Source of the DNA: Streptomyces sp. NBC_00162
GTDB lineage: Bacteria; Actinomycetota; Actinomycetes; Streptomycetales; Streptomycetaceae
Assembly (NCBI RefSeq): GCF_024611995.1
Contig: NZ_CP102509.1
Coordinates: 4,960,001-5,024,000, forward strand
Length of the DNA stretch: 64,000 bases
Direction: 5' to 3'
Positions 9,666 through 18,524 of this stretch are shown piece after piece. The notes under the pieces are model-generated. The model searched no databases. It was given only the letters and a program-made list of their open reading frames with translations, and was not told the origin of the DNA. The first letter of the stretch is position 1; each line of letters begins with the position of its first letter. The position numbers and the translations under genes are program-made.

Positions 9666-11021
9666 GTGATATCCCCAGCAGCCTCTTCCAGCCCTGGCGC
9701 GCCCGGCCTCGACATCTCGCCGGTGACGGTGACGCCTGGCGGCACCGCATCCACCAGCCTGACCGTCCGCAACGACAGCGACATCGTCGAGGCGTACCGC
9801 CTGGAGGTCGTCGGCGACTGCGCTGCGTGGACCACCGTGGAACCCGAGCGCGTCTCCCTCTACCCCGGCACCTCGGAAACGGTGACGATCCGCCTGGCCC
9901 CGCCGCGTTCGTCGCAGGTACGGGCGGGTGACGTGCCGCTCGCCGTGCGCGTGCTGCCCACCGAGCACCCCGAGTCCGTGCGGGTCCCCGAGACCACCGT
10001 GCACATCGAGGAGTTCCGGGAACTGCGCGCAGAGAGCGCTCCCAAACGCCGCCGCGGCTGGCTGCGCGGGCGCTATCGACTGGCCGTGCGCAACGAGGGC
10101 AACGCCCCCGTACGGCTCGGTTTCACCCCCGCGCAGCCGGGTGAGGAGCTGAAGTTCGACTTCCGCCCCCCGGCACTGAAGCTGGAGCCGGGGGAGTCCG
10201 CCGAGGTGGTGCTGCGGGTCCGCACCGGCAAGCCGGTGTGGTTCGGCTCCCCGGTGACCTGGCCGTTCACCGTCGAGGTGGCCGAATCCGGCGACGGTGA
10301 CGGTGACGGCGGGGACGGCAAGGAGCGGCCGGAGCCGGGCGTCCGGGCCCCGCTGGAGGTGGAGTTCGTCCAGATCCCGGTCTTCCCGACGTGGCTGCTC
10401 GCGGTACTGGCCGCGCTGCTCGCGCTGCTGCTCGCCTGGTTCATGCTGGTGCGCCCGGCCGTGCGCAGCACGGCCAAGGAGGCCGCCGACGAGGTGGTCC
10501 AGAAGAGGCCGACGCCCAGTGCGGACGTGAACGGGCAGACCCCGGAGTCCGGTGGCACCGGCCGGCCGGCCGGCGGCGGCAAGAGCCCCCAGCCCGGTGC
10601 GGGCGGGGCGGGCGCGGGCGGTACGGGAGGCGGGGCCGGACCGGGATCCGGCGGGGGCGCCGGAGGGCAGCAGAGCTCGGCCACCGTCGACCTGCAGACC
10701 GGCGGCGGGGAGACCAAGACCGGCGCCTACACGGTCCCGGCGGGCAAGACGTTCGGGATCACGGACATCGTCGTCGCCAACTTCCAGGGCGACGAAGGGG
10801 TGGTGACCATCAGCTTCGGTGACCGCAAGATCACGACGATCGCGCTGGAGACGTTCCGCAACCAGGACTACCACTGGGTCACCCCCATCAGCATCACCGA
10901 GAGCCAGACTGTGACCGTCCAGGTGACCTGTGCGAAGCCGGGCACCCCTGCCACCGGTCGTCAGGCGCAGGAGTGCCACGAGGTGCTCAACGTGAGTGGT
11001 GTGCTGAGCGATCTCCGGTGA
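9666..11021 (+). CDS. Single-pass membrane protein with NEW1/Ig-like cytoplasmic domains
   Basis: This 451-residue protein has no signal peptide. Residues 15-120 and 130-208 form two Ig-like beta domains of the alpha-galactosidase NEW type (VTPGGTASTSLTVRNDSDIV; LKLEPGESAEVVLRVRTGKP). Residues 241-263 are one strong transmembrane helix. Residues 293-335 are a Gly-rich linker and 336-451 a beta-rich domain with two cysteines near the end (TCAKPG, ECHEVL). The hydrophobic order suggests the Ig part faces the cytoplasm and the C-terminus the outside. Streptomyces annotation often calls such genes hydrolytic protein, but I see no catalytic motif. It is divergent from the LuxR gene, so a CIS-associated membrane partner is a reasonable guess. 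Confidence 0.7.
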   Translation: MISPAASSSPGAPGLDISPVTVTPGGTASTSLTVRNDSDIVEAYRLEVVGDCAAWTTVEPERVSLYPGTSETVTIRLAPPRSSQVRAGDVPLAVRVLPTEHPESVRVPETTVHIEEFRELRAESAPKRRRGWLRGRYRLAVRNEGNAPVRLGFTPAQPGEELKFDFRPPALKLEPGESAEVVLRVRTGKPVWFGSPVTWPFTVEVAESGDGDGDGGDGKERPEPGVRAPLEVEFVQIPVFPTWLLAVLAALLALLLAWFMLVRPAVRSTAKEAADEVVQKRPTPSADVNGQTPESGGTGRPAGGGKSPQPGAGGAGAGGTGGGAGPGSGGGAGGQQSSATVDLQTGGGETKTGAYTVPAGKTFGITDIVVANFQGDEGVVTISFGDRKITTIALETFRNQDYHWVTPISITESQTVTVQVTCAKPGTPATGRQAQECHEVLNVSGVLSDLR

Positions 11022-11057
11022 CCCGAGCGGAACAGACATCGTCGGTCAGGTCGTGCG

Positions 11058-11084
11058 CCAGGGCAAAGGGCGCGTTTGCCCTGG
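11058..11084 (+). terminator. Perfect hairpin after the 9666-11021 gene
   Basis: Arms CCAGGGCAAA and TTTGCCCTGG (10 bp, perfect) flank a seven-base loop, 37 bases past the stop codon. This is a convincing factor-independent terminator shape. Confidence 0.6.
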
Positions 11085-11429
11085 AGTCCGGAAATCGGTA
11101 CTCCGGATGATCGATCAGACGTCCGTGCTTCGGTCGTGCGTTCTCATCCCAGTAGCCCCAGAGCGGCGAACTCCGGTCCTCTCGGCGATACTTGGCTGAG
11201 CAACAAAGATGGCCTGATTTCGACTACCTCCTGGGCTCCGGTCAGTGCGTGGGAACTCCCACCTGCCGGCCGGAGGCCAGAACCGCCGTGGCGTCGCCAC
11301 GATGTCCATGCCCCATGTGCCCTGGTTGTGCCCCTCGGAACCGGAAACCACTCAGGGGCCCGACCCGTTCTCGCGGACGCTGTCGGTCAATTCGGGCGCC
11401 TGGCGTGACAGGCGCTCACCGGTCGGTGC
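11085..11429. other. Intergenic stretch without a recognisable gene
   Basis: Open frames here are short, lack ribosome sites and have no family resemblance. GC content is a little lower than around it. I see no tRNA, repeat or promoter that I would defend. It separates the CIS-side genes from the WXG module and may be the scar of a lost gene. Confidence 0.4.
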
Positions 11430-11960
11430 TCAGTCGACGCCGCTGAGATAGACCCGGCTGGTGCGGTCGTCGACCCGCGCCACGGCGACCTTCAGCCAGT
11501 TGAGGTTGTCCTCGCACGGCGCGCACACCTGACCTTCTCGGACCCTCGCCAGCAGATCGGGCTCCGGCAACCCCAGGTGCGAGAACGGCGTCGATGGGTT
11601 GGTGTTGCGGGCGAGTGGCTGTTCCCGCAGGCTGAGCGGTTGCTCCGGCTTCAGCTGTGCGACGAACGTGTCCACCTCGCCCGTGGGGAGGACGAACGCC
11701 ATGATCAGGCCGTCGTCCTGCAGCCCCTCCAAGTGCGCCGCCTTCGCCTCGGTTGCCGCCTCAGGCAAGTGCACATGCAGCGTCTTGGCGACCGACTCCA
11801 CGGTGGCCCCGTCCACCCAGTGCGACACTTGCCCCGATGAGCGGTCCGCCGCCGGGGTACCGTTCCCCGTCGTCCCCGAGCACCCGGCCACCAGCCCGGT
11901 GAGCATGGCCACCCCGCCGACCAGCGCCGGACGCCACCTGCTTCGCGGCTCCAAGCTCAT
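11430..11960 (-). CDS. Lipoprotein of the WXG module, unknown function
   Basis: This 176-residue protein starts at ATG 11960. It has a basic N-terminus (SRWRPALVG), a hydrophobic segment and a lipobox LVAGC, so it is predicted to be an outer-face lipoprotein. The mature part has no named domain. Near its end is a CAPCEDN motif with two cysteines that could form a disulfide. Its start overlaps the stop of the large WXG protein by four bases (ATGA), so the two are coupled. By analogy with effector operons it could be an immunity or accessory protein to its neighbour, but nothing in the sequence proves this. Confidence 0.7.
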   Translation of the reverse strand: MSLEPRSRWRPALVGGVAMLTGLVAGCSGTTGNGTPAADRSSGQVSHWVDGATVESVAKTLHVHLPEAATEAKAAHLEGLQDDGLIMAFVLPTGEVDTFVAQLKPEQPLSLREQPLARNTNPSTPFSHLGLPEPDLLARVREGQVCAPCEDNLNWLKVAVARVDDRTSRVYLSGVD

Positions 11961-13402
11961 CGGGCGTCTCCGTTCCGGCCGATGTCGGTACGTGTGCCGT
12001 CCCGTCCCGGTTCCTTCGGATCGGGCCAGGCGCCGCCCGAACTCATGTCGTGCTGCTGCACCGAACTGCTCCCCCGCATGTCGAATTCCCTGGCCTGTCC
12101 CGTCGTGTGCATTCGGGCCATATCGGCGTCGGTCACCGTGGTCGGACCGATGGGCGTGGCCTTCCCGGGGTCCCAGTTGTACCGGTCCCACACATTGACC
12201 TGATAGTCGATGCTGACCTGCGGTTTGCCGTCCGGGCCCGGCACAGCCGTCACGACACCCGTGGTATTCGTCATGGCGCTGCCCACGGCCAGGTACCAGT
12301 TTGCTGTGCCGTCCGGGCCCTTGTCGTGGGTGTAACCCTCGCCCGCGGTCTCCACGGGGATCACGACAGGCTTGCCGCCCGACTGCGCGAAGGCGTCCAG
12401 AGCCTGGCGGCGCCACTCGTCCTCCTGCTTGGCGCGCGTCGCCGCCGACACGTCACGCAGGACCGTGTCGTCCTCGTCGCTCAGCATCCTGTCGACATCG
12501 AGGTCGAGGGACTTGCCGGTCCCGTTCAGATAGTGGTCCATGTGCCGGGCTGCATCCGTCTTGCCGATGAAGTCACCGCTGTTCGATATCCCGTTGGCCT
12601 GGAACTCTTTCCAGTAGTCCCCGAAGCCGGGTGAATCGACGTCGTACGGTCCCGCCCCGTCGTCAGCGGCCACCCGCTTGACCGAAGGGGTCAACAAGCC
12701 GGCCGCCAACAGCTCGTCCTTGTGCTGCGTCCACAGCTGCGCCCGGGCCTCGGGACTGAGGGACTGCCACAGCCGCCGCAGCTCCGCGCGCTGCTTGTCA
12801 TTGGCGTCTTCTCCCAGACCGGCGAGTTTCAGGGCGCGGGGCAGCATGTCCTGGTCGAGTGACGTGTACGACGCGTGGCCTGCGTTGGTCGGATCACCCC
12901 CGTGGCTCGCGCGCAGCGCCCGTACCGCAGCTGCGTCCACCTCGGTGGCGTGGCTCACGATCCCGGCCAGTGTGTCGGCGTACCACTGCATCATGTCGCG
13001 TTTTCTCTGCCCAGGCCCATCCACCTCGCAGATGAGGGCGTCCGCGATCGCTACGGTTCCGTCCTTGCGTCCGGTGACGCTGAAGCCCTTCTCCTTGGCC
13101 TCGGCGGTCACGCTCCGGGCCTGCTGCTGGATGCTCTTCAGCTCGGTCTGCGCGTCATCGAGGACACTGAAGATGCTCTGCGCCTCCGCGTGGAGGTCCG
13201 CGAACTCCTTCACCGTCTTGCCAACGAAGTCCCGGGTCACGCCCGCGTTGACGCCCTCCCAGTCGGCCTTGTCAGCCTTCGCTTTCATACCGTCGCGGGC
13301 CTCGCCGCCGAGCCGCTGCATCTCCCCGGCCACGCGCTTCCAGTCGGCGACCGCCGTCCCCAGTTTGCCGAGGTCGATTTCCATGAGCTCGGTGTAGTTC
13401 AT
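11957..13402 (-). CDS. WXG100-like protein with long C-terminal domain (type VII-type effector candidate)
   Basis: This is a 481-residue protein from ATG 13402 (GGGAGGAG upstream). Residues 1-110 are helical and carry a WXG signature (KADWEGVNAG), like type VII secretion substrates. The middle is helical (TSLDQDMLPRALKLAGLGED). The last 200 residues form a mixed domain (DYWKEFQANG, GEGYTHDKGP, VNVWDRYNWDPGK, HTTGQAREFDMRG). I have seen this end in many Streptomyces WXG-type proteins, but I know no enzyme name for it. Gene order (small WXG-like partner, large protein, lipoprotein) suggests a secreted effector set. No type VII ATPase gene is in the window. Confidence 0.7.
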   Translation of the reverse strand: MNYTELMEIDLGKLGTAVADWKRVAGEMQRLGGEARDGMKAKADKADWEGVNAGVTRDFVGKTVKEFADLHAEAQSIFSVLDDAQTELKSIQQQARSVTAEAKEKGFSVTGRKDGTVAIADALICEVDGPGQRKRDMMQWYADTLAGIVSHATEVDAAAVRALRASHGGDPTNAGHASYTSLDQDMLPRALKLAGLGEDANDKQRAELRRLWQSLSPEARAQLWTQHKDELLAAGLLTPSVKRVAADDGAGPYDVDSPGFGDYWKEFQANGISNSGDFIGKTDAARHMDHYLNGTGKSLDLDVDRMLSDEDDTVLRDVSAATRAKQEDEWRRQALDAFAQSGGKPVVIPVETAGEGYTHDKGPDGTANWYLAVGSAMTNTTGVVTAVPGPDGKPQVSIDYQVNVWDRYNWDPGKATPIGPTTVTDADMARMHTTGQAREFDMRGSSSVQQHDMSSGGAWPDPKEPGRDGTRTDIGRNGDAR

Positions 13403-13415
13403 GATGCGCTCCTCC

Positions 13416-13889
13416 CTACTTGAAGTACTCGGTGAGGCGGGAAACGGGCACGGCCGAGCCGTCCCGGTTCCGGAGTGACGCGGCGATCGCGGCGTCGTTC
13501 TCGGCGTGTGCCTTCTTCGAGTAGTCCAGGTGGTTCGATATGTGCGCACAGGCCTGAAGGACGCTCTTGACCTGCGAGGTCCATACGGACACCGTCGTCT
13601 CCAGCTCATCCCCGAGGGCGAAGTTGCTGCCCTTCAAGGCTGCTGCTGCCTGCATCGTGGAGCCGGCCCCCTCCTTGTCGGCGCCGGCGCCGGCGATGTC
13701 AGCCTCCTTCTGCAACTGGCTGTGCAGCATGAAGGCCTCATGGCCGACACCGCCGAGGTCGTCCTGGTTCACGACGAGGTTGGCCTGTCCGCTGCCCCCT
13801 GGGCCGCCCGGCAGTTGGTTGAGTCGCATCTGGGTTTGCCGTTGGGCGGTCACGTCCGCTTTCGCGCTGTCCCATTCATCCCATGCCAT
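13416..13889 (-). CDS. WXG100-like partner protein
   Basis: From ATG 13889 this is 157 residues; an in-frame GTG directly before it is equally possible. It contains MRLNQLPGG, a Gly-rich turn, then LVVNQDDLGGVGHEAFMLHS and KSVLQACAHISNHLDYSKKA. The helix-turn-helix-like pattern fits WXG100 superfamily partners found with large WXG proteins in Streptomyces. It sits 13 bases upstream of the 481-residue protein gene, so they form one operon. It probably pairs with that protein. A distant relative with a shared RLNQ segment begins the second module at 35106. Confidence 0.65.
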   Translation of the reverse strand: MAWDEWDSAKADVTAQRQTQMRLNQLPGGPGGSGQANLVVNQDDLGGVGHEAFMLHSQLQKEADIAGAGADKEGAGSTMQAAAALKGSNFALGDELETTVSVWTSQVKSVLQACAHISNHLDYSKKAHAENDAAIAASLRNRDGSAVPVSRLTEYFK

Positions 13890-13952
13890 CACGCCATTTG
13901 ATCATGGCTGTGTGACAGGCCGATCGCCCTGCAGGACAAGGGGGTTGGGGCA

Positions 13953-14230
13953 AGTCCGGCGTCGCCGTGCGGACTCCGGCGCGGACTCTCCCAGCGGCAG
14001 CTCGCCGCGCGCTGCACCGGGCTCGGTCGGCCGATGACCAACATCGCCGTCAGCCGCACCGAACGTCTCGGGGCGCCGCCGCGACATCGACGACCTCGTC
14101 GTCATCGCAGCGGCGCTCGGCGTACCGCCCACCGTCCTGCTACCGACCCTCACTCGCACGGCGATCGACGCGGCCTTCACGGTCGACGGCGCCGAGGTGC
14201 AGGGCACAGCCCAGACGCATTCCTCAGCCG
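13953..14230 (+). pseudogene. Frameshifted and truncated Xre/HTH_3 regulator remnant
   Basis: Frame one from 13953 reads LRRGLSQRQLAARCTGLGRP then MTNIAVSRTERL, a typical Xre helix-turn-helix. The reading then makes sense only one base further on, from 14071: GRRRDIDDLVVIAAALGVPP then TVLLPTL and TAIDAAFTVDGAEV. Four Gs at about 14070-14073, where three would keep the frame, explain the break. No clear start codon or C-terminal domain remains. The gene is therefore broken by a single-base insertion and shortened. A sequencing error in the G run is possible, but the missing C-terminus argues for decay. Confidence 0.7.
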
Positions 14231-14325
14231 TGTGCCCTCAATGTGTCCTGGCCGCCTGCCGGGCGGCTCCTGAGAGCGGCGTGGCAGCCCCCGCAAAGGG
14301 CTGCCCGTGTTGGCGAAAGGGCGGG

Positions 14326-14934
14326 TCAGGGCCAGACCAGGCAGTACGGCTGGTGGCCCGCCTCGTGGAGGCGGTGGGAGAAGTCCTGCCACTCGTGGAG
14401 CAGCTGGTAGACGTTGAACGCGTCGCGCGGGCCGCCGCGGTCCGGGACCGTGGACCAGATGAACGCGGCCGCGCCCACCGATTCCTCGCCGATGCCGCGC
14501 AGCGGGTCCACCACCGTCATGGGGAGCTTGACCACCGCGTAGTCGGGGTGGAGGACGACCAGCTCCAGCGGGGGCACCTTGTGCAGGGGTATGCCCTCGA
14601 TGCCGGTCAGGACCATCGCGGCCACCGTCTCCGGCTTGATCTTGGTGAAGAGGCCGCCCATGCCGAGCTCGTCGCCGCCGAGCTCCTCCGGGCGCATCGT
14701 GACCGGGACGCGGGCCGCCGTCGCGCCGTCGGGCGCGCCGAAGTACTTGTACGTCACACCCATGCCGCGGCCCCTGGGCAGGCCGTCGGGCGCCTCCGCC
14801 GGCCCGGGAACCGCGTCGGCCGCCTCGGTGGCACGTCGGCGGTGCTTGCCCCGGCGGCGGGCCTCGCGGGCTTCGCGGGCGCGCTGCGGATCGAGGCCGT
14901 CCGTACCCTCGCCCGGTCCACCACCGCGTTGCAT
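14326..14934 (-). CDS. Conserved actinobacterial protein of unknown function next to hemL
   Basis: From ATG 14934 this is 202 residues. The first 57 are a charged Arg/Glu/Ala stretch, and a shorter start at ATG 14763 (MGVTYKYFGAPDG) is also plausible. The core is well conserved in Streptomyces in my memory: MRPEELGGDELGMGGLFTKI, VLTGIEGIPLHKVPPLELVV, FIWSTVPDRGGPRDAFNVYQ and HEWQDFSHRLHEAGHQPYCL. There are no membrane segments or catalytic motifs. It is divergent from hemL, with 133 bp between the starts. The function is unknown. Confidence 0.75.
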   Translation of the reverse strand: MQRGGGPGEGTDGLDPQRAREAREARRRGKHRRRATEAADAVPGPAEAPDGLPRGRGMGVTYKYFGAPDGATAARVPVTMRPEELGGDELGMGGLFTKIKPETVAAMVLTGIEGIPLHKVPPLELVVLHPDYAVVKLPMTVVDPLRGIGEESVGAAAFIWSTVPDRGGPRDAFNVYQLLHEWQDFSHRLHEAGHQPYCLVWP

Positions 14935-15067
14935 ATCTCCACCCGACTGGTCTTGCTTGCCCCGGCTCCGCGGCCCCCGCCACGCAGCCTGATCATCATG
15001 GCAGTGACCTCCCCCGCGGCGGCGCGGTGAAACGCCCGTCCGCAAGTCTGTCGCGGCCTCTGAGACC

Positions 15068-16390
15068 ATGGCTGGTGTGAGCTACCCGTACCCGTATGAA
15101 GCCCCAGTTTCGCAGACGCTCTTCGAGCGCGCCTCCCTCGTGACGCCCGGCGGCGTGAACTCTCCGGTGCGGGCCTTCCGCGCCGTGGGTGGTACGCCCC
15201 GGTTCATGGTGTCCGGCACCGGTCCGTACCTCACCGATGCCGATGGTCGAGAGTACGTCGACCTCGTGTGCTCGTGGGGTCCGATGATCCTGGGCCACTC
15301 GCACCCCGAGGTGATCGAGGCCGTCCAGGCGGCCGTCGCCCGCGGCACCTCCTTCGGCACGCCCGGCGAGGGCGAGGTCGCGCTCGCCGAGGAGATCGTC
15401 GCGCGCATCGAACCCGTCGAGCAGGTGCGTCTCGTCTCCTCCGGGACGGAGGCCACGATGTCGGCGATCCGCCTGGCGCGCGGCTTCACCGGCCGGGCCA
15501 AGATCGTGAAGTTCGCAGGCTGCTACCACGGCCACGTGGACGCGCTGCTGGCCGCCGCCGGTTCCGGGCTCGCGACCTTCGCGCTGCCCGACACCCCCGG
15601 AGTCACGGGCGCACAGGCGGGCGACACGATCGTCCTCCCCTACAACGACATCGAGGCGGTCCGGGCGGCCTTCGCCGCGCACCCCGGCGAGATCGCCTGC
15701 GTGATCACCGAGGCCGCGCCCGGGAACATGGGCGTCGTGACCCCGGCCGAGGGCTTCAACCAGGGGCTCGCCGACCTCTGCCGCGAGAACGGCGCCCTGT
15801 ACATCTCCGACGAGGTCATGACGGGCTTCCGTACGAGCCGGGCCGGCTGGTACGGGGTCGACGGGGTCAAGCCGGACCTGATGACCTTCGGTAAGGTCAT
15901 GGGCGGCGGCTTCCCGGCCGCGGCCTTCGGCGGCCGCGCCGACGTCATGGGCCACCTGGCCCCGGCCGGCCCGGTCTACCAGGCGGGCACGCTCTCCGGT
16001 AACCCGATCGCCACCGCCGCGGGCCTCGCGCAGCTGCGCCTGCTGGACGCGGCCGCGTACGAGAAGGTCGACGCGGTCTCGAAGGAGATCCAGGGTCTGG
16101 TCACGGCGGCGCTCGCCAAGGAGGGCGTGGCGCACCGGCTGCAGACCGCGTCCAACATGTTCTCCGTCTTCTTCACCGAGGACGAGGTCCGCAACTACGA
16201 CGACGCCAAGAAGCAGGAGAGCTTCCGCTTCAACGGCTTCTTCCACTCGATGCTGGCGCAGGGCGTCTACCTGCCGCCGTCCGCCTTCGAGTCCTGGTTC
16301 GTGTCCACCGCCCACGACGAGCGGGCGGTCGAGCGCATCGCGGCCGCCCTGCCGGCCGCCGCCCGGGCCGCCGCGGAGGCCACCGCATGA
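15068..16390 (+). CDS. hemL: Glutamate-1-semialdehyde 2,1-aminomutase
   Basis: This 440-residue class III aminotransferase-fold enzyme converts glutamate-1-semialdehyde to 5-aminolevulinate, a tetrapyrrole precursor. Signatures include [50 protein letters not shown] and the PLP lysine K276 in [14 protein letters not shown]. Length and motifs are full. The stop overlaps the next gene by four bases. Haem supply fits with the cytochrome c maturation operon that follows downstream. Confidence 0.97.
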   Translation: MAGVSYPYPYEAPVSQTLFERASLVTPGGVNSPVRAFRAVGGTPRFMVSGTGPYLTDADGREYVDLVCSWGPMILGHSHPEVIEAVQAAVARGTSFGTPGEGEVALAEEIVARIEPVEQVRLVSSGTEATMSAIRLARGFTGRAKIVKFAGCYHGHVDALLAAAGSGLATFALPDTPGVTGAQAGDTIVLPYNDIEAVRAAFAAHPGEIACVITEAAPGNMGVVTPAEGFNQGLADLCRENGALYISDEVMTGFRTSRAGWYGVDGVKPDLMTFGKVMGGGFPAAAFGGRADVMGHLAPAGPVYQAGTLSGNPIATAAGLAQLRLLDAAAYEKVDAVSKEIQGLVTAALAKEGVAHRLQTASNMFSVFFTEDEVRNYDDAKKQESFRFNGFFHSMLAQGVYLPPSAFESWFVSTAHDERAVERIAAALPAAARAAAEATA

Positions 16391-17067
16391 GCAGCAGCGA
16401 GATCACCGTCGTCCACCTGGTGCGCCACGGCGAGGTGCACAACCCGGACGGGGTCCTGTACGGGCGCCGCGAGGGCTACCACCTGTCCGAGCTGGGCCGG
16501 CAGATGGCGGACCGGGTCGCCGAGCACCTGGAGAACCGGGACATCGCCTACGTGGTGTCCTCCCCGCTGGAGCGGGCGCAGGAGACGGCGGCGCCGATCG
16601 CCAAGAGCCACGGCCTGGACCTGGCCACGGACCGGCGCCTGCTGGAGGCGGAGAACGTCTTCGAGGGCAAGACCTTCGGCGTCGGCGACGGCGCGCTGCG
16701 CAAGCCCGGCAACTGGAAGCACCTGACGAACCCGTTCAAGCCCTCCTGGGGCGAGCCGTACGTCGAGCAGGTGGTCCGGATGATGAGCGCGCTGGAGGCC
16801 GCGCGCGACGCGGCCCGCGGCCACGAGGCGGTGGCGGTCAGCCACCAGCTGCCGATCTGGATCGTGCGCAGCTTCGCGGAGAAGCGCCGGCTGTGGCACG
16901 ACCCGCGGCGCCGCCAGTGCACGCTCGCCTCGATGACGTCCTTCACGTACCAGGGCGACCGGCTGGTGTCGGTGGGCTACAGCGAGCCGGCCCGGGACCT
17001 GGTGCCCGCGCATCTGCTGGCCGGAGCGAAGCCGGTGAAGGGGAAGTCCAAGGCCTTCGGCGCCTGA
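16387..17067 (+). CDS. Histidine phosphatase (phosphoglycerate mutase-like)
   Basis: This is a 226-residue protein with the RHG motif ([13 protein letters not shown], catalytic H14), the second histidine H153 in [10 protein letters not shown], and the expected acidic and arginine positions between them ([11 protein letters not shown]). It belongs to the branch of cytosolic phosphatases close to cobC and phosphoglycerate mutase. The substrate cannot be read from sequence. It is translationally coupled to hemL by an ATGA overlap, an arrangement I recall from other Streptomyces genomes. Confidence 0.88.
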   Translation: MSSSEITVVHLVRHGEVHNPDGVLYGRREGYHLSELGRQMADRVAEHLENRDIAYVVSSPLERAQETAAPIAKSHGLDLATDRRLLEAENVFEGKTFGVGDGALRKPGNWKHLTNPFKPSWGEPYVEQVVRMMSALEAARDAARGHEAVAVSHQLPIWIVRSFAEKRRLWHDPRRRQCTLASMTSFTYQGDRLVSVGYSEPARDLVPAHLLAGAKPVKGKSKAFGA

Positions 17068-17110
17068 TCCGCAGCTCGTTGATCCACAGTTCGTTGATCC
17101 AGACTCTGTG
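17066..17110. repeat. Short tandem repeat (15-bp unit, about 2.5 copies)
   Basis: Units GATCCGCAGCTCGTT and GATCCACAGTTCGTT are in tandem, followed by a decayed third start GATCCAGACTC. The repeat begins inside the stop of the phosphatase gene. An AT-rich patch (17120-17145) follows, unusual for this genome, and may be part of the promoter for the 17241 gene. Confidence 0.5.
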
Positions 17111-17240
17111 ACGATCTGTTACAGCTTTACCTAAATAAATACAAGACGCGCGGGAATCACCGTGTCAGCACACAAGCTCAGGCCAATTGTCCGTTTATAT
17201 GACGAACATGAGCCTTTGGGTCTGACGACGGGACGGTGAC

Positions 17241-18458
17241 ATGCGCGACTTCAGCCGAAGGGGAGTGCTCGGGCTCGGACTGGGTGCCGCGGCCGCGGGC
17301 ATCGCGGGGTGCGGCGGCGGCGGATCCGGCCCGGGCAAGCCCGGCCCGCTGGGCCCCGCCGCATCCGGCCCGCCGCCGGCCAAGCCCATCGGTGACGGCT
17401 CCACCGCCGACACCGGGCCACAGCCCAACCAGCCGGACAAGCCCGTGCCCCTCCAGCCGGGCGAGACCCCGCCGCAGTTCGTTGTCTTCAGCTGGGACGG
17501 CGCGGGGGAGATCGGCAACGGCCTCTTCCCGCGCTTCCTCAAGCTCGCCAAGGACCACGGCGCGGGCATGACCTTCTTCCTCTCCGGCATCTACCTCCTG
17601 CCCGAGTCGAAGAAGAGCCTCTATCAGCCGCCGAACAACCCCGTCGGGGCCTCGGACATCGGCTACCTCAAGGACGAGAACGTCCGCTCCACCCTGAAGT
17701 ACGTCCGCGAGGCCTGGCTCGACGGGCACGAGATAGGCACCCACTTCAACGGCCACTTCTGCGGCGGCTCAGGCTCGGTCGGCAGGTGGACCGCGGACGA
17801 CTGGCAGAGCGAGATCGACCAGGCCGTGTCCTTCGTCACCAACTGGCGCACCAATACCGGCTTCACCGACCTCGAACCCCTGCCCTTCGACTACCGCCGC
17901 GAACTGGCGGGCGCCCGCACCCCCTGCCTGCTCGGCCAGGACAACCTGCTGCCGACCGCCCACAGGCTGGGCTGGCGCTACGACTCCAGCTCGCCCGGCG
18001 GCCTCCAGGTCTGGCCGGTGAAGAAGGCGGGCGTGTGGGACCTGCCGCTGCAGTCCCTGCCCTTCCCCGGGCACTCCTTCGAGGTGCTGTCGATGGACTA
18101 CAACATCCTCGCCAACCAGTCGAAGAACACCACCAAGGGCGTCCCCGCCAACTATCCGGGCTGGCGCACCCAGGCCACCGCCACCTACCTCGGCGGCTTC
18201 CGGCGGGCCTACGAGACCAACCGCGCGCCGCTCTTCATCGGCAACCACTTCGAGGAATGGAACGGCGGCATCTACATGGACGCCGTCGAGGAAGCCCTCA
18301 AGGGCATGGCGGACAAAAGGGATGTACGGCTCGTATCCTTCCGGCAGTTCACCGACTGGCTGGACGTCCAGGACCCCAAGGTGCTCGCCAAGCTCCGCGC
18401 CCTCGGCCCCGGCCAGTCGCCCGGCGTCGGCTGGGCCGCGTACCTCACCGCCGCCTGA
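17241..18458 (+). CDS. Lipoprotein with polysaccharide-deacetylase-like domain
   Basis: This 405-residue protein starts MRDFSRRGVLGLGLG and has a lipobox GIAGC (Cys 24), then a Gly/Pro linker to about residue 75. The mature domain resembles NodB-type deacetylases: the first motif is FSWDGAGEIG in place of the usual TFDDG, and the metal pair is in GHEIGTHFNGHF. It ends with a FRQFTDWLDVQDP segment. It probably acts on cell-wall or surface glycans outside the membrane, but the altered first motif makes the activity uncertain. It precedes resA by 66 bp in the same direction. Confidence 0.7.
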   Translation: MRDFSRRGVLGLGLGAAAAGIAGCGGGGSGPGKPGPLGPAASGPPPAKPIGDGSTADTGPQPNQPDKPVPLQPGETPPQFVVFSWDGAGEIGNGLFPRFLKLAKDHGAGMTFFLSGIYLLPESKKSLYQPPNNPVGASDIGYLKDENVRSTLKYVREAWLDGHEIGTHFNGHFCGGSGSVGRWTADDWQSEIDQAVSFVTNWRTNTGFTDLEPLPFDYRRELAGARTPCLLGQDNLLPTAHRLGWRYDSSSPGGLQVWPVKKAGVWDLPLQSLPFPGHSFEVLSMDYNILANQSKNTTKGVPANYPGWRTQATATYLGGFRRAYETNRAPLFIGNHFEEWNGGIYMDAVEEALKGMADKRDVRLVSFRQFTDWLDVQDPKVLAKLRALGPGQSPGVGWAAYLTAA

Positions 18459-18500
18459 CCAGCACCTTCACGGCCCCTCGGGGGGTGCGGTAGATCCGCA

Positions 18501-18516
18501 TTTCGCCCATGCGAAA
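18501..18516. promoter_or_regulatory. Small palindrome before resA
   Basis: TTTCGC-CCAT-GCGAAA is followed by CTTTTC, just before the resA start. It could be a weak terminator of the previous gene or an operator for the resA-ccsB operon. Confidence 0.35.
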
Positions 18517-18524
18517 CTTTTCAC

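Noticed and set aside
11076..11446. Open frames of 68-110 codons in the 11085-11429 gap
   Set aside because: They have no ribosome site, no family resemblance and mutually overlapping frames.
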